A stretch of 64,000 bases of DNA from Cricetomys ansorgei (Eukaryota; Chordata; Mammalia; Rodentia; Nesomyidae), in contig JAMJFZ010001258.1 of NCBI GenBank assembly GCA_026225945.1, forward strand, positions 4,695,501 through 4,759,500, in the 5' to 3' direction. This document shows positions 10,673 through 22,256 of the stretch, piece after piece. Below the pieces are notes generated by a model. The model had not been told where the DNA came from, searched no databases, and worked only from the letters and a program-made list of their open reading frames with translations. The first letter of the stretch is position 1; each line of letters starts with the position of its first letter. Both the position numbers and the translations under genes were made by a program.

Positions 10673-13429
10673 TTAGTTATTATAGTAGTGAGCTTATTTA
10701 TGGGTTGGCACCCCAAACAAAACAATACAATTAATTAAAATTATTGTTTTGCTATCACAATAATTTTATTTTGTGTTCAGTATTGAAATTTTAGAAAATA
10801 AAGAAAAAAGCATAAGGAAAAATGTAATTTACTCTCTTAAAAATGAGTTGATCTCATCATAGTTAGCCAGTGAAATTGATCTCCGATATACAACCTAATA
10901 AGTAATTCTCCGTGTGTCCACTGACTGCCCAGAGTGCTTTCCTTCAGCTCCCATGGGCTCAGCTCAACCCCAGTGGTTGGCTGGGATTTCCAGCTGGTAG
11001 ATAGGACCTTACCGTTCCCTGTCTTTGGCGGAGAGTGGGTGCGATGGGATTGATCCAGCTGGATCTGAAGCAGTGTCCGCACCATCAGGGGATAAGAGGT
11101 GGTCAATGACAGCTTCCTGGATGAAGCAGGGCATGGAACCAGCAGGCTGCGAGGACCCAGACTCTGTTCCTCTTTTTCCCCAGGAAGTTTTGTTAGATGG
11201 ACTTCCTTGTTTTATCCTAGTGAAGCCAAAAACATCTTTATTTTTGGTTCCAAATACTTCATAGGCTTCTTAGCAATTAAAAGTAAAACCATGAGTGTGG
11301 GCATTTGCAATCAAGGTCTAGAGACCAAGCCTGATAAATAGCACAAGCAGAACGAGGCGGATTTCTGTAGCTTTGTATTTCCACTGGAGCAGTGTCCACT
11401 GCTTCAGTTGTGTCTGCAGGACTCTCCGTCAGTTACACCCCTGAAATGCTGTGCCTTGCTTAGAATTAAACTAGGCTGCAATAGACACACTAGGATTAGA
11501 GAAAGCATCTCAGCTGACAGCACACGAGCCGTGTCTGAACCTATGAGGAGTAAACTCAAAACATCGTGTAAAAAGGGCCGCTGTGTCTCGTGTAGCAGAA
11601 ACGGGCTGGGACTGAGTCGTGGCTAGTCTGCAGATGCACCTTCCCCTCCTCCCTCTTGCTGTCTTGGCTCTGGTATGTGTTTGAGCAAATCATTTCTAAT
11701 GTAGATTATTTAACATTCAGGAAGTTTGGGAAGTCCATTTTTTTCCCCCAAGAGAGTTTGTGGTCTTGCCATCTGGTAGCCTTAAAGGCAGTAAAATAGC
11801 TATGAATTTAAAGACAGCATGGGCTCTTAATTAGAGGGCATTCCTTCAGATGGATTTTTATAAACACTAATAGAATTAAAATGAGACTCTATCTTTAGCA
11901 TAGAACCTTTCAGAACGTAGATTGAAGCAATGGCCAAACCCCTGTGAGACGGCGAAGATGTGATTAATCACGGAGGCTGTTAATTATGTCCTGCAGAGAA
12001 AAGCAATTGTGCTCAGTGACATATTTAGTGCAGAATTATCAGGAAGGGATGTGCTATTTTAAAAACACAGGTTTTTTTTTGTGACATTTTATCATGCATA
12101 GTCCTGAATTCTAATAAGACTGTATTATGAGCTGATAATTTTTCCCTCTGAATTAATGCATTAGGAAGTCACAGCCCTCTAATCTCATTAAGAGTTGACA
12201 TTGAAATGACTTTATATTCTCCAGTTTTCCCTGTGTACTCTGGACATACAAAGTTTTTTCTCCTTGAATTATTAATGGGAAGGCACTTACATGATGGTCT
12301 CCAAACCCAACAGAGCAGTCAGCCCATGCCTGAAGCTCCGTAGTGTTCGTACGTGCTGTTGTAGAGGTAGATTTACCTGTCATTTGTTTGCATACGGAAT
12401 ACATTTCCCAGTCTAAACACACCAGTCACAGGCTTCTCAGTGGGTAAGCCTGTCCATCTGTAAGCAGTAGGCCCACGCACCCCAGGCAAACTGGGCTTAC
12501 AGAGCATGGGCTCAAGGGCACAGCCTGAGGACCAGCTTGCCAACAGCTGTGTGGGATGCCAACCACAGCTTTCACCCTGCACTAGCTGAGCAAATCACTT
12601 TAGTTCCCCTTGCTTCCACTTCCACACTGTAAGGTAGTGATTATTTCGGGGTGGTTGGGGAGTTAAAGAAGTCAGGGTGTATGGAGCACTTGAGGTGCAC
12701 AGCAAGTTCCCTGCATTGGTCATAACTGCTACACTGACGTCAGCAAGCACGAGGGAGTGGAGGGAAGACTGGGAACGAACGAGCTGGAAGCCAGCGTGCC
12801 TGCGGTGGACCCCATATTTCACGCATGTCACTGTTTTTAGATGTGGACTTACTTGCCAGCTCTTAAAACTGCAGTGGACCCAGAGCAGGGGTGGGCTGGG
12901 AGTTTGTGATCGCCATGGTGGCATCTTGCCCAGAAGATGGCATTTACAGCCTTTCTTCCCATCTTCTGCTGTTCACGTCTGCTAGGCTCCCCTTTCTGCA
13001 GGACACCGAGCAAGCGCTGAGGAGATGGTATGAATGTCCCGATCATGGGTGAGCGCTCATCCATCACCTCATCCTTAGCATCGTGTGCGTCCACGCGTCT
13101 GCATTTCCGTCCTTGTGCTAGAAAGAGAAGCTTCTCTGATTAAGGCTGAGGATGGCATTTGTCTATGCGTATCAGCATAGATACTTAGAAGTCAGCTTGT
13201 TGCTTTGTCAGGTTAGCTAAACAGTGGATTTAGCCCCCCCACCCCAGGGCCTATGATCTTGAGACCTCACCATGAGTTTTTTGACCCTGTTTACACTGCC
13301 AGGCATGGATTTCCTCAAATCCAACCAGAGTGCTGAACAAGAGTAGACCTAGCAAAAGTCAGGCATGGAGGAAGAAGGGTTCGGGGGTGGCCTATCCCTC
13401 TCTGTTGAACTATTTGCTACTGATAGATT
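10673..13429 (+). other. Nrap intron 14, left part, nothing recognised
   Basis: About 2.7 kb between the GATA repeat and the L1 fragment. I read it for nebulin-type exons and common rodent SINEs and saw neither. Old, unrecognised repeats may be present. Confidence 0.4.
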
Positions 13430-13725
13430 CAGGGAGAAGAAGGCGGTCACTGTCTTCAATTGTGTACTTACTGGAGACTGCACTAGGAGCCAATCGATAC
13501 TCCCAATCTGGTGGATCCACATGGCCCTGGTTAAACTACATGGGTCATAAAATAAAACCAAAAATCATGAATAAGGGAAAGGGATTGGTAAGGATGGGAG
13601 GTGGAGGAGTTGGTGGGGACGGGAGGAAGATGGGAGAGGGTGTGGGGAAGAGAGAGGTTGGAGCACATTATACGCAAGTATGAAATGGTCAAATAACAAA
13701 CATGATCAGTTAAAAACTTTGTAAA
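13430..13725 (+). mobile_element. L1 (Lx-like) 3' end
   Basis: The order is gtggatccacatggccctgg, ttaaactacatgggtc, aaaataaaacc, a purine-rich tract with repeated gggagg-type runs, then gaaatggtcaaataac. This matches the 3' untranslated end of old rodent L1 (Lx) elements. It is truncated, with no ORF2 reading frame. Confidence 0.7.
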
Positions 13726-14250
13726 AGGAAATGTTGAAAACCAAATTTAGAAAGGCCCGTGTCTTAGAGCTCTGTCTTTAGAGCTGACAGCATGCTGTGG
13801 GATTTTAAAGACTGGGAAATTATGCACGAAACAGTTATGTTAAGGCTTGTTCAAAGCAGGATTTTATGCAGCTGCTTTTAAAGTTGTCAACATGTGTGTA
13901 CATTTGCCCTATACATTCTTTAACACACATGCACATCATGAGACCACTAAATCGAGCTAGTGAACATGTGTATTGACTCAGGATGTTGCAGGAGCTTACA
14001 CAAGAATGTGGGTTTATAGCTTTTTGGTAATAACTGGAAAATAGAGCCACTCATTGTATGTCCCATGCTGATTCACAGGCCATGTGAGGAGGCCCAAGCA
14101 GAAGGATCCTGGATGGGTTCACAAGACTTAGGCAGTCTAGGAGACAGGGACTCACTGAGTAGGGAGCTGCCACTTTCATCCAGGTCACAGCTCAGCTGGC
14201 TCCCCTGTGGAGACGCTTAGATAGTCTGAGGGTTCTATCAGCATGAGGCA

Positions 14251-14611
14251 CATCTGGAACACTGTGCAGGCAGGACTATGTCTACAGGCAGTGGAGATGC
14301 ATCTGGAACACTGTGCAGGCAGGACTATGTCTACAGGCAGTGGAGATGCATCTGGAACACTGTGCAGGCAGGACTATGTCTACAGGCAGTGGAGATGCAT
14401 CTGGAACACTGGGCAGGCAGGACTATGTCTACAGGCAGTGGAGATGCATCTGGAACACTGGGCAGGCAGGACTATGTCTACAGACAGTGGAGATGCATCT
14501 GGAACACTGGGCAGGCAGGACTATGTCTACAGGCAGTGGAGATGCATCTGGAACACTGGGCAGGCAGGACTATGTCTACAGGCAGTGGAGATGCATCTGG
14601 AACACTGTGCA
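14251..14611 (+). repeat. 49-bp minisatellite, about 7.4 copies
   Basis: Unit starts fall at 14251, 14300, 14349, 14398, 14447, 14496, 14545 and 14594 (partial). Copies are nearly identical. Copies 1-3 have actgtg, copies 4-7 have actggg, and the partial copy has actgtg again. The unit is not a multiple of three, so the array is open in several frames by chance; it is not a gene. Confidence 0.97.
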
Positions 14612-15267
14612 CATGGACGTGTCTAATTTTGCTTGCTCTGTAAAGACCCCATGTCTGTTGAGAGCATGAATGAATGATACGTGGATGAGGCCAGACAGAG
14701 GGCAAGACTAGGGTGTTTACCTCTTACACTTTCCCTAGGACTTCAGGTAAATATCACTGAAAGGGTCGTGGGTCAGCCCAACCTTGCCTCTCGGCTTTCA
14801 CATGTTCCCCTTGCTGCCTAAGTAGGTTTTGGGGGTCCTTGCTCAGCTCACCAGTCTCCTCTCATGTTGCCTACCCCCAGGCTACAGACCTAGGCCTTGA
14901 TTTCTTTGCCCACGTCCCCTTTCTTCTCACTCTGGGTCACCGTCAGGCGCATTTAGAGGAAGATGAGCTGGTTGGATACGTGTATTCTTGTGTTCAAATG
15001 ACTGATAACACTTCACTCTCTCTAAAATAATTCACACTTTCAAAAGATGGAATCTAGTAGCAATAAAGGCAAGAAGCTGTGCTGGGGACCCCATCTCCTC
15101 CTCTTCCAGGAAGAACTAAAATATGGGCAGTTTCTTTGGGGACCATGGGGAGATGGAGGAGAGGGCCAAACACCAGTGCACCGCTGCAGCGTGTTGGGGC
15201 TCCTGCTCAAGGGCCACTCAAACAGCAAGGGCTGCGGTGCTGCTCAGTGGGAGAGGTCACCTCATGG

Positions 15268-15387
15268 GCACAAGCCTGGGTCGCCACCTAGTTAGCACAG
15301 CCTGGGTCGCCACCTAGTGAGCACAAGCCTGGGTCGCCACCTAGTGAGCACAGCCTGGGTCGCCACCTAGTGAGCACAAGCCTGGGT
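15268..15387 (+). repeat. 26/27-bp minisatellite, about 4.5 copies
   Basis: Alternating 'gcacaagcctgggtcgcc' and 'gcacagcctgggtcgcc' units give a two-unit higher-order pattern of about 53 bp. The array is short and nearly perfect. Confidence 0.95.
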
Positions 15388-15489
15388 TTATCCCGGTACG
15401 GCAAGAGTAAAACAGATGGCAGTGCCTAGAGTTTTTGTTGTCTCTCTTTTGTTTTATTTTCTCTTTTTAAAGCACATCTCTTTTATGAA

Positions 15490-15720
15490 GTATTAGACAT
15501 ACATAAAAATCACACTATATGTAATATGTATATGTATATAGTGTAATTTTATATATGTAATATGCATGCTATATAATATACTGTGCATATATGTCACATT
15601 GTTATATTACATGCAAAGTTACATAATACAGTATACATTATGTCGTATCTCACATATCGTATCACCTTATATATTGTATACAAAGTATATAATATAAATA
15701 CAATGTATACATATACACAC
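15490..15720. repeat. AT-rich low-complexity tract
   Basis: Dominated by tatatg, taatat and atacat words, mostly alternating pyrimidine and purine. No unit length stands out. Confidence 0.8.
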
Positions 15721-15739
15721 ACCTTGACTTTTTGTTAGG

Positions 15740-15940
15740 ATTTATCTTACTTTTAATTGCGTGTGTGTGTCTGGATGCGGGCATGTGCTCCTGAGTCCGC
15801 GAACCTGGGAGCGTCGGCTGCTCCTGGAGCTGGAGTTCCTGCCGTTCTTAGCCACTCGACGTGGGTATTGGAAACTAAACTCTGACTCTCTGCCAGACCC
15901 GTGCACGCTCTTAACCGCTGAAGCATCTCCCTAGCTCCGA
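15740..15940 (-). repeat. B3-like SINE, antisense
   Basis: The + strand reads gtgtctggatgcgggc, later tggagctggagttcc, cgtgggtattggaaac, and ends cttaaccgctgaagcatctc, the reverse of a B3 element. Confidence 0.65.
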
Positions 15941-15954
15941 TTGTTTCACTGGCA

Positions 15955-16290
15955 ATGAACCTAGGGTTGCGATTCCTGGGACAGAGATTTCGTGTGTGTT
16001 CTCAGATGCCACTCTGAATTCCAAGTGCGGTTACCAAGGTCTCGACAGCACTGAGAGTTCACGGAGCTGCCTTGTCCTTGCCAGCACTTATTACTGCCAG
16101 TAGCTTCACTTCTCCCTCTGGGAGTGGGTATGGAGGGCATTGCTCTGGGTGGTGTGACGATGAGTGTTTGCCCTGTCCACTGCTGTGTGGACGCTCTGCA
16201 GTGCGTTGCCTCTCTGTGTTACTTACCTGTCTGTGTACCTCCTTTCGGTCTGTCGGCTTGGCGTGCCCATTGGTATCCAGTTAGAAGTTT
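15955..16290 (-). mobile_element. Old L1 (L1M) fragment, antisense
   Basis: Phrases such as gcgattcctgggacag and ccttgccagcacttattact, then a span resembling 'gtggtgtgacgatgagtg', follow the order of the reverse strand of old mammalian L1 3' regions. It is strongly diverged. Confidence 0.5.
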
Positions 16291-16397
16291 CCATTCTTTT
16301 CCCAATTCCCCGAGAATGACTACCCAGCTGGGGAAGGGGGCCAAGCACATCACGGAGAAATTGGCAAGTGACGTTTCCTGTGCCTGTCTTTGCCTAG

Positions 16398-16496
16398 GTC
16401 AACTACAGGCAGAGCATCGACAAACTGAAGTACAGCTCAGTGACAAACACGCCACAGATCATTCAAGCCAAAATCAACGCCCAGCAACTGAGCCAC
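16398..16496 (+). CDS. Nrap: Nrap exon 15, super-repeat 1, module a
   Basis: A 99-bp, 33-codon exon with acceptor tgcctag and donor gtatgt. It reads VNYRQSIDKLKYSSVTNTPQ, then IIQAKINAQQLSH. It is the first of five 99-bp exons with a YRQ/YRE start and a VTDTP-type centre (here VTNTP), each opening a super-repeat. The module ends LSH instead of SD/SE. Confidence 0.95.
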
Positions 16497-17387
16497 GTAT
16501 GTAGCACGGCCCCGCCCAGCCGGGAATTCTGCAGTTGCCATGAGGCCCCTGGACAGTGAACCCCCCCAAGGATTTTACTATTATTAATGCTGGAATATCT
16601 AATTAATGGTCACAAAACCATGCCCTTCCTTTTGAACTTTTTATTACAGAGAATGCCAGGAAATGAAAAAGTAGATAGAACATACGATTTTGGAGCCCCT
16701 ACCCCTGCCAGCTTCGGCAACTATCAGCTCATGGCCCATCCTGCTCATCTGATACCCCCTCCTTCCCCCTTCCCTATTTTAAAGAAAATCCAAGATGTTA
16801 TCTAGCTTCATCTATAAACATGTTACTATGAAGTCCTAGAAAGTTAAAAGAAGGAAACATATTTTTACAGTTCTAATACAGCACACCAAAGGGGGAAAAC
16901 CAGCAATAATTTCAACTCTCGCCATGTCCGAGTCCAGGGTTCATATTTTAGCAGTCCCCCTGGGAAGGTGCTGTAGTCTCCCATCAGAGATCGCCTGTCT
17001 GTCTGGCTCTTCCGTGCACACGGTGTTTAAGATGTATCTTTTCAAATGTGCGTTTGATAACTTCACATTATCAATTATTGCGACTGGTGATTCTTGTTTA
17101 CTGGCAGGTGTCTACCCTGCCTGTAGCAGAACGCTCAGCAACCCTGGAGGTTCGACTCCCGCAAACTCACAAACGCCAATGCGCCTGGAGGTCGTTTCAC
17201 TTTTCATTTGACATCTTCCATCTGTGAATTTAAAACATTCCCCCACATTCCAGGTTTCTCGTAGAGGGCCGTTCCCAGGAACTCCCTCTCAGCAGCGGGA
17301 GTCAGAGGAAACGGGAAACTGAATATTCTCCCCGAGGCTCTCCTCCTGCGGAACACAAACCTTGCAGACGTGTTTTCAATCCGATAG
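16497..17387 (+). other. Nrap intron 15, nothing recognised
   Basis: Unique-looking intron sequence, with no module, SINE or tandem repeat that I can name. Confidence 0.45.
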
Positions 17388-17492
17388 GTGAATTACCGTG
17401 CTGACTACGAGAGAAACAAGCTGAACTACACATTGCCCCAGGACGCTCCTCAGCTGGCGAAGGCCAAGACCAACGCCAAACTCTTCAGTGAG
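17388..17492 (+). CDS. Nrap: Nrap exon 16, super-repeat 1, module b
   Basis: A 105-bp exon starting VNYRADYERNKLNYTLPQD and ending KLFSE before a gtgagg donor. The YT...P-D centre and the AKTNAKL segment are shared with exons 22, 27, 33 and 38, the module-b exons of later super-repeats. Confidence 0.95.
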
Positions 17493-18229
17493 GTGAGGAG
17501 GAGGTTGGGAGAGCTTGGTGTGGATGGGAAAATGGTCCAGCAACCAGGGCGGCTCTCCTCCTGAGGAAGAGCCTGTTCTAGGGCCTTCATTAGAGTAGAA
17601 CTTAGGACTTTGTCATCCTATGACACCGGTCAGTCCCTGCGGATGAATCGTTCATAGCAACGCGGTTCTTGTATGAACGCGTGTGTGGTGTAGGAACAGC
17701 TCACCCGTCACCACCATCGTCGCCGTCATCCCCGTGACTGACTGGTGACTTTGTGAGGAGGGATTTTAAGTTTCAAGAATCACGATTCGATCAGCCAAGA
17801 CACACGGAGTCGGGGAGTGGGCCGTGACCAGACCCCTAGTCCAGATGGGTCTCACGGGGCAGGGGGAATTCAAAACAGGGACTGACGTTTTCTGCGAGGC
17901 TGTTCTTTGTCGAGGCAGAGGATATGGCCGCATGAATACGATGTGTCACATGACACCATGTGGCATTAGCATGACTCTCACCGTTTTGTCGCTTGGGTTT
18001 TGATATTAGACAGAACTGGATTCAGGAATCATGTCTGGGCGACTCCAGTGAATACCTTCAACTCCCTGAGCCGCAGCCTTTGTGAAGACTGTGGGCAGCT
18101 GCCTGCAAGCCATTTATGAAGGGACCCCACGCGGTAGCTGTCAGCAGGCAGTATCCTCCCTTGCATCTTGGTGGCGCCCCACCAGTTTAGGATTGATTTT
18201 ATGTTTCACACCCCGCTTACCCTCCAGAA

Positions 18230-18320
18230 GCCCTGAGAATGGTGATATGCATTTTCCAAATGGTCAGCCACAGCTCAGAGAGGTCATTGCCCAAAGTCAC
18301 ATGGCCGGGCAATGAGGGCC
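18230..18320 (+). repeat. MIR-like fragment
   Basis: The order cattttccaaatggtc, cagctcagagaggtcattgc and ccaaagtcacatggc follows the MIR core on the + strand. It is old and diverged. Confidence 0.5.
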
Positions 18321-18524
18321 TCTCCTTTGCCCTGTCCCGTGTGAGTGTCCCTGAAGGTCAGTGAACTGAGTTAGCAATTACTGTTACAGTCTCGACGGTG
18401 AGAGCCAAACCTCTCCCATCTGTCAACAGTGGAAGAAACCAGGTGGGCTTTAAAGAAAAGTCCTCTCAACTTGTGGCAGGCGGGTGGGTGGCAGTGCCTG
18501 CTCACCTGTGTTTGTGTTTGTTAG

Positions 18525-18632
18525 GTGAAGTACAAAGAAGGCTGGCAGAAGACTAAGGGGAAAGGATTTGCGATGAAGCTGGACGCCATGCCTCTGTTGG
18601 CTGCCAAAGCCTCGGGGGAGCTTGCTAGCAAT
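18525..18632 (+). CDS. Nrap: Nrap exon 17, super-repeat 1, module c
   Basis: A 108-bp, 36-codon exon: VKYKEGWQKTKGKGFAMKLD, then AMPLLAAKASGELASN, then gtaagt. Module-c exons (17, 23, 28, 34, 39) share the W at residue 7 and an LDA/LDS-P/T-F/L-A-A-K centre. The 240-bp intron that follows is the shortest in the window. Confidence 0.96.
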
Positions 18633-18872
18633 GTAAGTTCTTCTCGTTAACTCAGAAACGCATAAGGAACGGTCCCAACGCCATGCAAGCAGCCTGTGGG
18701 AGACACGATGACTGTTGCAAACATCACAATTCTTTAATCTTCTTCTGGGTTTGAGAAAGATGGGGGGTTGCTCCCTCCCAGAGTTGTTCTCTTTGCGCGT
18801 GTTACAGTCAGAGTCCCTTCCAGGGCAGTCACTCCCTTATTTACACTAGACTTTCTTCTTCTTCCTCTCAAG

Positions 18873-18974
18873 ATTAAATACAAAGAAGAATATGAGAAGA
18901 CAAAAGGCAAGGCCCTGGGAACCGCAGACTCGAAGCTTCTGCATTCTCTGCAGGTGGCCAAGATGAGCAGCGAG
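18873..18974 (+). CDS. Nrap: Nrap exon 18, super-repeat 1, module d
   Basis: A 102-bp, 34-codon exon: IKYKEEYEKTKGKALGTADS, then KLLHSLQVAKMSSE, donor gtatgc. It is four codons shorter than its separate counterpart exon 29 (114 bp) and the equivalent parts of exons 24, 35 and 40, which accounts for super-repeat 1 being 239 instead of 243 residues. Module d is a separate exon only here and in super-repeat 3. Confidence 0.96.
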
Positions 18975-19327
18975 GTATGCCTTCTCCCTCCCCAGCTCCT
19001 GACTGACAGCTCTGCTTCTGTATGCGTTCCCCCTCCCTCCGCCCTCCCAAGCACCTCTTGCCTTTTGTTGACTTGCACCTGCAAGGCTTTTCTTTCTGGA
19101 CTTATATGAGGAGCTTGTTTGCTTTCTTTATTTTGTCAAAGAACAGTATTCTTTAAAAGTATGTGCGGGAGATGACAAGCCTCTGCTGATCAAGGTGCAC
19201 GGGTGCTTGAATGCATCTATTTCTGCCACAGGTGTACGCTAAGCGGTTACTGTGGGTAAAATACTGCAAGGGACCCTGGAGCTGTGAGAACAGCTCATAA
19301 CAAGTTCCTGGCTTGCAGATCTCAGCT

Positions 19328-19740
19328 CAGGGCGGAGAGTGTCTTAGTCCATCTCTCTGTCAAAACAGACTGCTCGAGATGGGCGCTTTATAAAGCAAGG
19401 GCTTTAATTTGGCTCATAATTCTGGAGGCTGGAAAGTCCAGAATGAGCGGTTGCATCTTGTAAGGGTCTCTTATTGCCCAGGATGAGAAGAGTGTAACGG
19501 GAGTGAGTGTGTGTAAGAGAGAACGTGAGCAGAGCCTGGCTTCATATTATTATAAAATAGTAATGACTCTCATTCTGCATCCATGATAATGAATCCAGCC
19601 CCATGAGAGCAGCAATAATGTGTTCGCAAGGACTCTGCCCCACAAAACAGACGTTTCTCCTTGCCCCTCCCCTCGCTGCTGTTGAAGAATTAAACCTCAG
19701 TATAACTTTCTGTGGGGCAAGCCCAAACCACAGCAGAGAG
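19328..19740. repeat. Old interspersed repeat, family not assigned
   Basis: The order ttagtccatctctctgtc, tttataaagcaaggg, ttctggaggctggaaagtcc, and near the end ccaaaccacagcaga matches a common mammalian interspersed repeat that I recognise but cannot name securely. No ORF is present. Confidence 0.5.
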
Positions 19741-20450
19741 TTAAGCAGTAAGTGTATGTCGTACGTAAGCAGGTGATGGTGTTCTGGGTCAATCCTGTGT
19801 TCACAAACACTGCCAGGCGGCCGGGGCAGCCCAGGCTCCAGCCAGCTCGAACGCTGTTGCGTGTAAGTAACCGAATGTCTGGAGGTCGACATTGGTAAGC
19901 GTCACCTACCAAAGACCAGGGTAGGTTGGCGGGGGAGCCACTGGGAAAGGAGAGTTCTCCTGGACGGGGCACCTGTGGTTTCCATCAAGTCTTCCACCCA
20001 AAACAAAACACGAGCAGCACACACATGAGCACTGAGTTCCCGAGTTATCCTTCCGGACCCGAGTGAGGAAGCCACGCAGCTCTACCGATCAGCTGAGCAC
20101 AATCACCTGACAGGTCCTTAAGGGACCATGGCTTGAATGAAGGAAGGGGTTGACATCCAAGCCACCCATTTAGACATGTCGTAGAGTGTGTCTTGTGATG
20201 TGCATAATCGAGAAGCATAAAGAGACAGCAAGAATCGGAACTGGGCTCTGATTTAAATGGACGACGAATTGTTATATTTGTGTAACTGTGATCCAAAGAC
20301 ATACGGTGGTCAGTATAGTGGTAGAAGAGTAGAGTCAGACCCTAGCGCTCCTACCACCTGGCAGCATACTTCTCCTACTGCTGTTCACTATCTTTCCTCA
20401 CTACATACTATTTTAACCCTTCTCATCACCATCACCACTTCTGCCAGCAA

Positions 20451-20793
20451 CATCACCACCACCACCATCATCACCACCATCACCACCACCACCATCACCA
20501 CCACCACCACCATCATCACCATCACCACTACCACCACCATCACCACCACCGCCATCATCACCACCACCACCACCACCGCCATCATCACCATCATCACCAT
20601 CACCACCATCACCACTACCACCACCACCACCACCAACAACAACAACATCACCATCATCACCACCACAACCACCACCACCACCACCATCACCATCATCACC
20701 ATCACCACCACCACCAACATCACCATCATCACCATCACCACCACCACCATCACCATCATCACCATCATCACCATCATCACCACCACCACCACT
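20451..20793 (+). repeat. (CAT/CAC)n trinucleotide array
   Basis: About 340 bp of CAT and CAC triplets with a small AAC island near 20635-20645. The array is open in several frames on both strands, giving artefactual His/Thr/Ile or Val/Met runs. It is the opposite-strand type of the ATG/GTG array at 2691. Confidence 0.97.
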
Positions 20794-21019
20794 GTAACTA
20801 ACATCATGTACCTAACATCACTGTTGCCGTCATCCCACCACCAGCAGTCATCAGCATCGTTTCCGTGGTATCCATGGTATCCACTGTTGCCATCCATCAT
20901 CCTTATTACCATCACGACCGTCACTGTTTTCTCGTCATTAACACATATTGTTCGTATGTGATGGTCTTCGTTCTAAGGACATGTCTGCTATCAATACTGA
21001 TCTCAGTACTCATTACAAA

Positions 21020-21145
21020 AGTTTCCTTAAGGAAAATGGGTCCTAAGGGAGGTGATTGAACCTCCCAGAGGCTGCCCAGCCGGCAAAGGGCGGATCAGGA
21101 TTGAAGTCAGGCTTGTTTGACTCTGTAGCCCACGCTTTGTTGTTC
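21020..21145 (+). repeat. MIR-like fragment
   Basis: The order ttccttaaggaaaatggg, gaacctcccagaggctgccc and aagtcaggcttgtttgactc follows the MIR core on the + strand. It is diverged. Confidence 0.45.
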
Positions 21146-21408
21146 CGCCTCTGAGGACCCTGAGGAAGCATAGCCGGCACCCTGTCCCGGAACACCCGCC
21201 AGCAGGATGAAGTGTGGTGAGACCGTCACAGGGACACGGGCTCGAGTCACACTCCTGGCGACACTGACTTGGGGCCACCTTTCCAACAGACAGACGGCCT
21301 CACCTAGAGTGCTGAGTTCTCCGAAAACCCGAGAGTCTCTCCCACACCTTCATACAGTTCCCCAAAGAAGGGCCTTTAGCCAATGAGCCTTGCTTTGTTG
21401 CGTTCAAG

Positions 21409-21606
21409 GTTGAATATAAGAAAGGCTTTGAAGAGAGTAAGACCCACTTCCAGCTGCCCATGGACATGGTGAATCTCAGGCATGCGAAAAAGGCCCAAGC
21501 TCTTGCCAGTGACCTCGACTACAGGAAGAAGCTACACGAATATACCGTGCTGCCTGAGGACATGAAGACACAGTGGGCCAAGAAAGCCTACGGGCTCCAG
21601 AGCGAG
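21409..21606 (+). CDS. Nrap: Nrap exon 19, super-repeat 1, modules e+f
   Basis: A 198-bp, 66-codon exon with two nebulin modules: VEYKKGFEESKTHFQLPMDM to ALASD, then LDYRKKLHEYTVLPEDM to GLQSE. An internal SDLDYR motif marks the module boundary without an intron. The donor is gtgagt, and a TG tract of about 600 bp starts 44 bases later. The same 66-codon unit forms exon 30 and the last two thirds of exons 24, 35 and 40. Confidence 0.97.
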
Positions 21607-21649
21607 GTGAGTGTCCACCAGCTGCTGGCCCTGCCGGTGCACCCTGCTA

Positions 21650-21689
21650 GTGAGTGTGTGTGTGAGTGTGTGTGTGTGTGTGTGTGTGA

Positions 21690-21720
<31 letters not shown>

Positions 21721-22156
21721 TGTGTGTGTGAGAGTGTATGTGTGAGTGTGTGTGTGTGCATGTGTGTGTGTGTATGTGTGTGCGTGTGTGTGTGTTTGCG
21801 TGTGTGTATGTGTGTGTGTGCATGTGTGTGTGTATGTGTGTGTATGTGTGTGCGTGTGTGTGTATGTGTGTGTGTATGTGTGTGTATGTGTGTGTGTGTG
21901 AGTGTGTGTGTGCATGCTGTGTGTGTGTGCATGTGTGTGTGTGTATGTGTGTGTATGTGTGTGCGTGTGTGTGTGTTTGCGTGTGTGTATGTGTGTGTGC
22001 ATGTGTGTGTGTGTGTATGTGTGAGTGTGTGTGTGCATGTGTGTGTGAGTGTATGTGTGAGTGTGTGTGTGCATGTGTGTGTGTGTGTGTGTGCATGTGT
22101 GTGTGTGTATGTGTGTGTGTATATGTGTGTGTGTATGTGTGTGTGTATGTGTGTGT

Positions 22157-22195
<39 letters not shown>

Positions 22196-22200
22196 TGTGT

Positions 22201-22253
<53 letters not shown>

Positions 22254-22256
22254 TGT
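21650..22256 (+). repeat. (TG)n array of about 600 bp next to exon 19
   Basis: TG dinucleotides with frequent TGTA, TGCA, TGCG and TGAG interruptions begin 44 bp after the exon 19 donor. Open frames across it are repeat artefacts. Confidence 0.97.

Noticed and set aside
14243..14669. Three overlapping frames encoding repeated peptides
   Set aside because: The 49-bp unit is not a multiple of three, so one stop-free array is read in all frames; it is an intronic minisatellite.
16316..16376. Peptide ending KHITEKLASD, resembling the end of a nebulin module, just before exon 15
   Set aside because: Wrong frame relative to exon 15, no Y-K start, no good donor, and only about 20 bases before the exon 15 acceptor, too little for an intron.
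20257..20961. Long open frame rich in Thr/Ile and its opposite-strand Val/Met frame
   Set aside because: Produced by the CAT/CAC array; the non-repeat ends have no recognisable domain.
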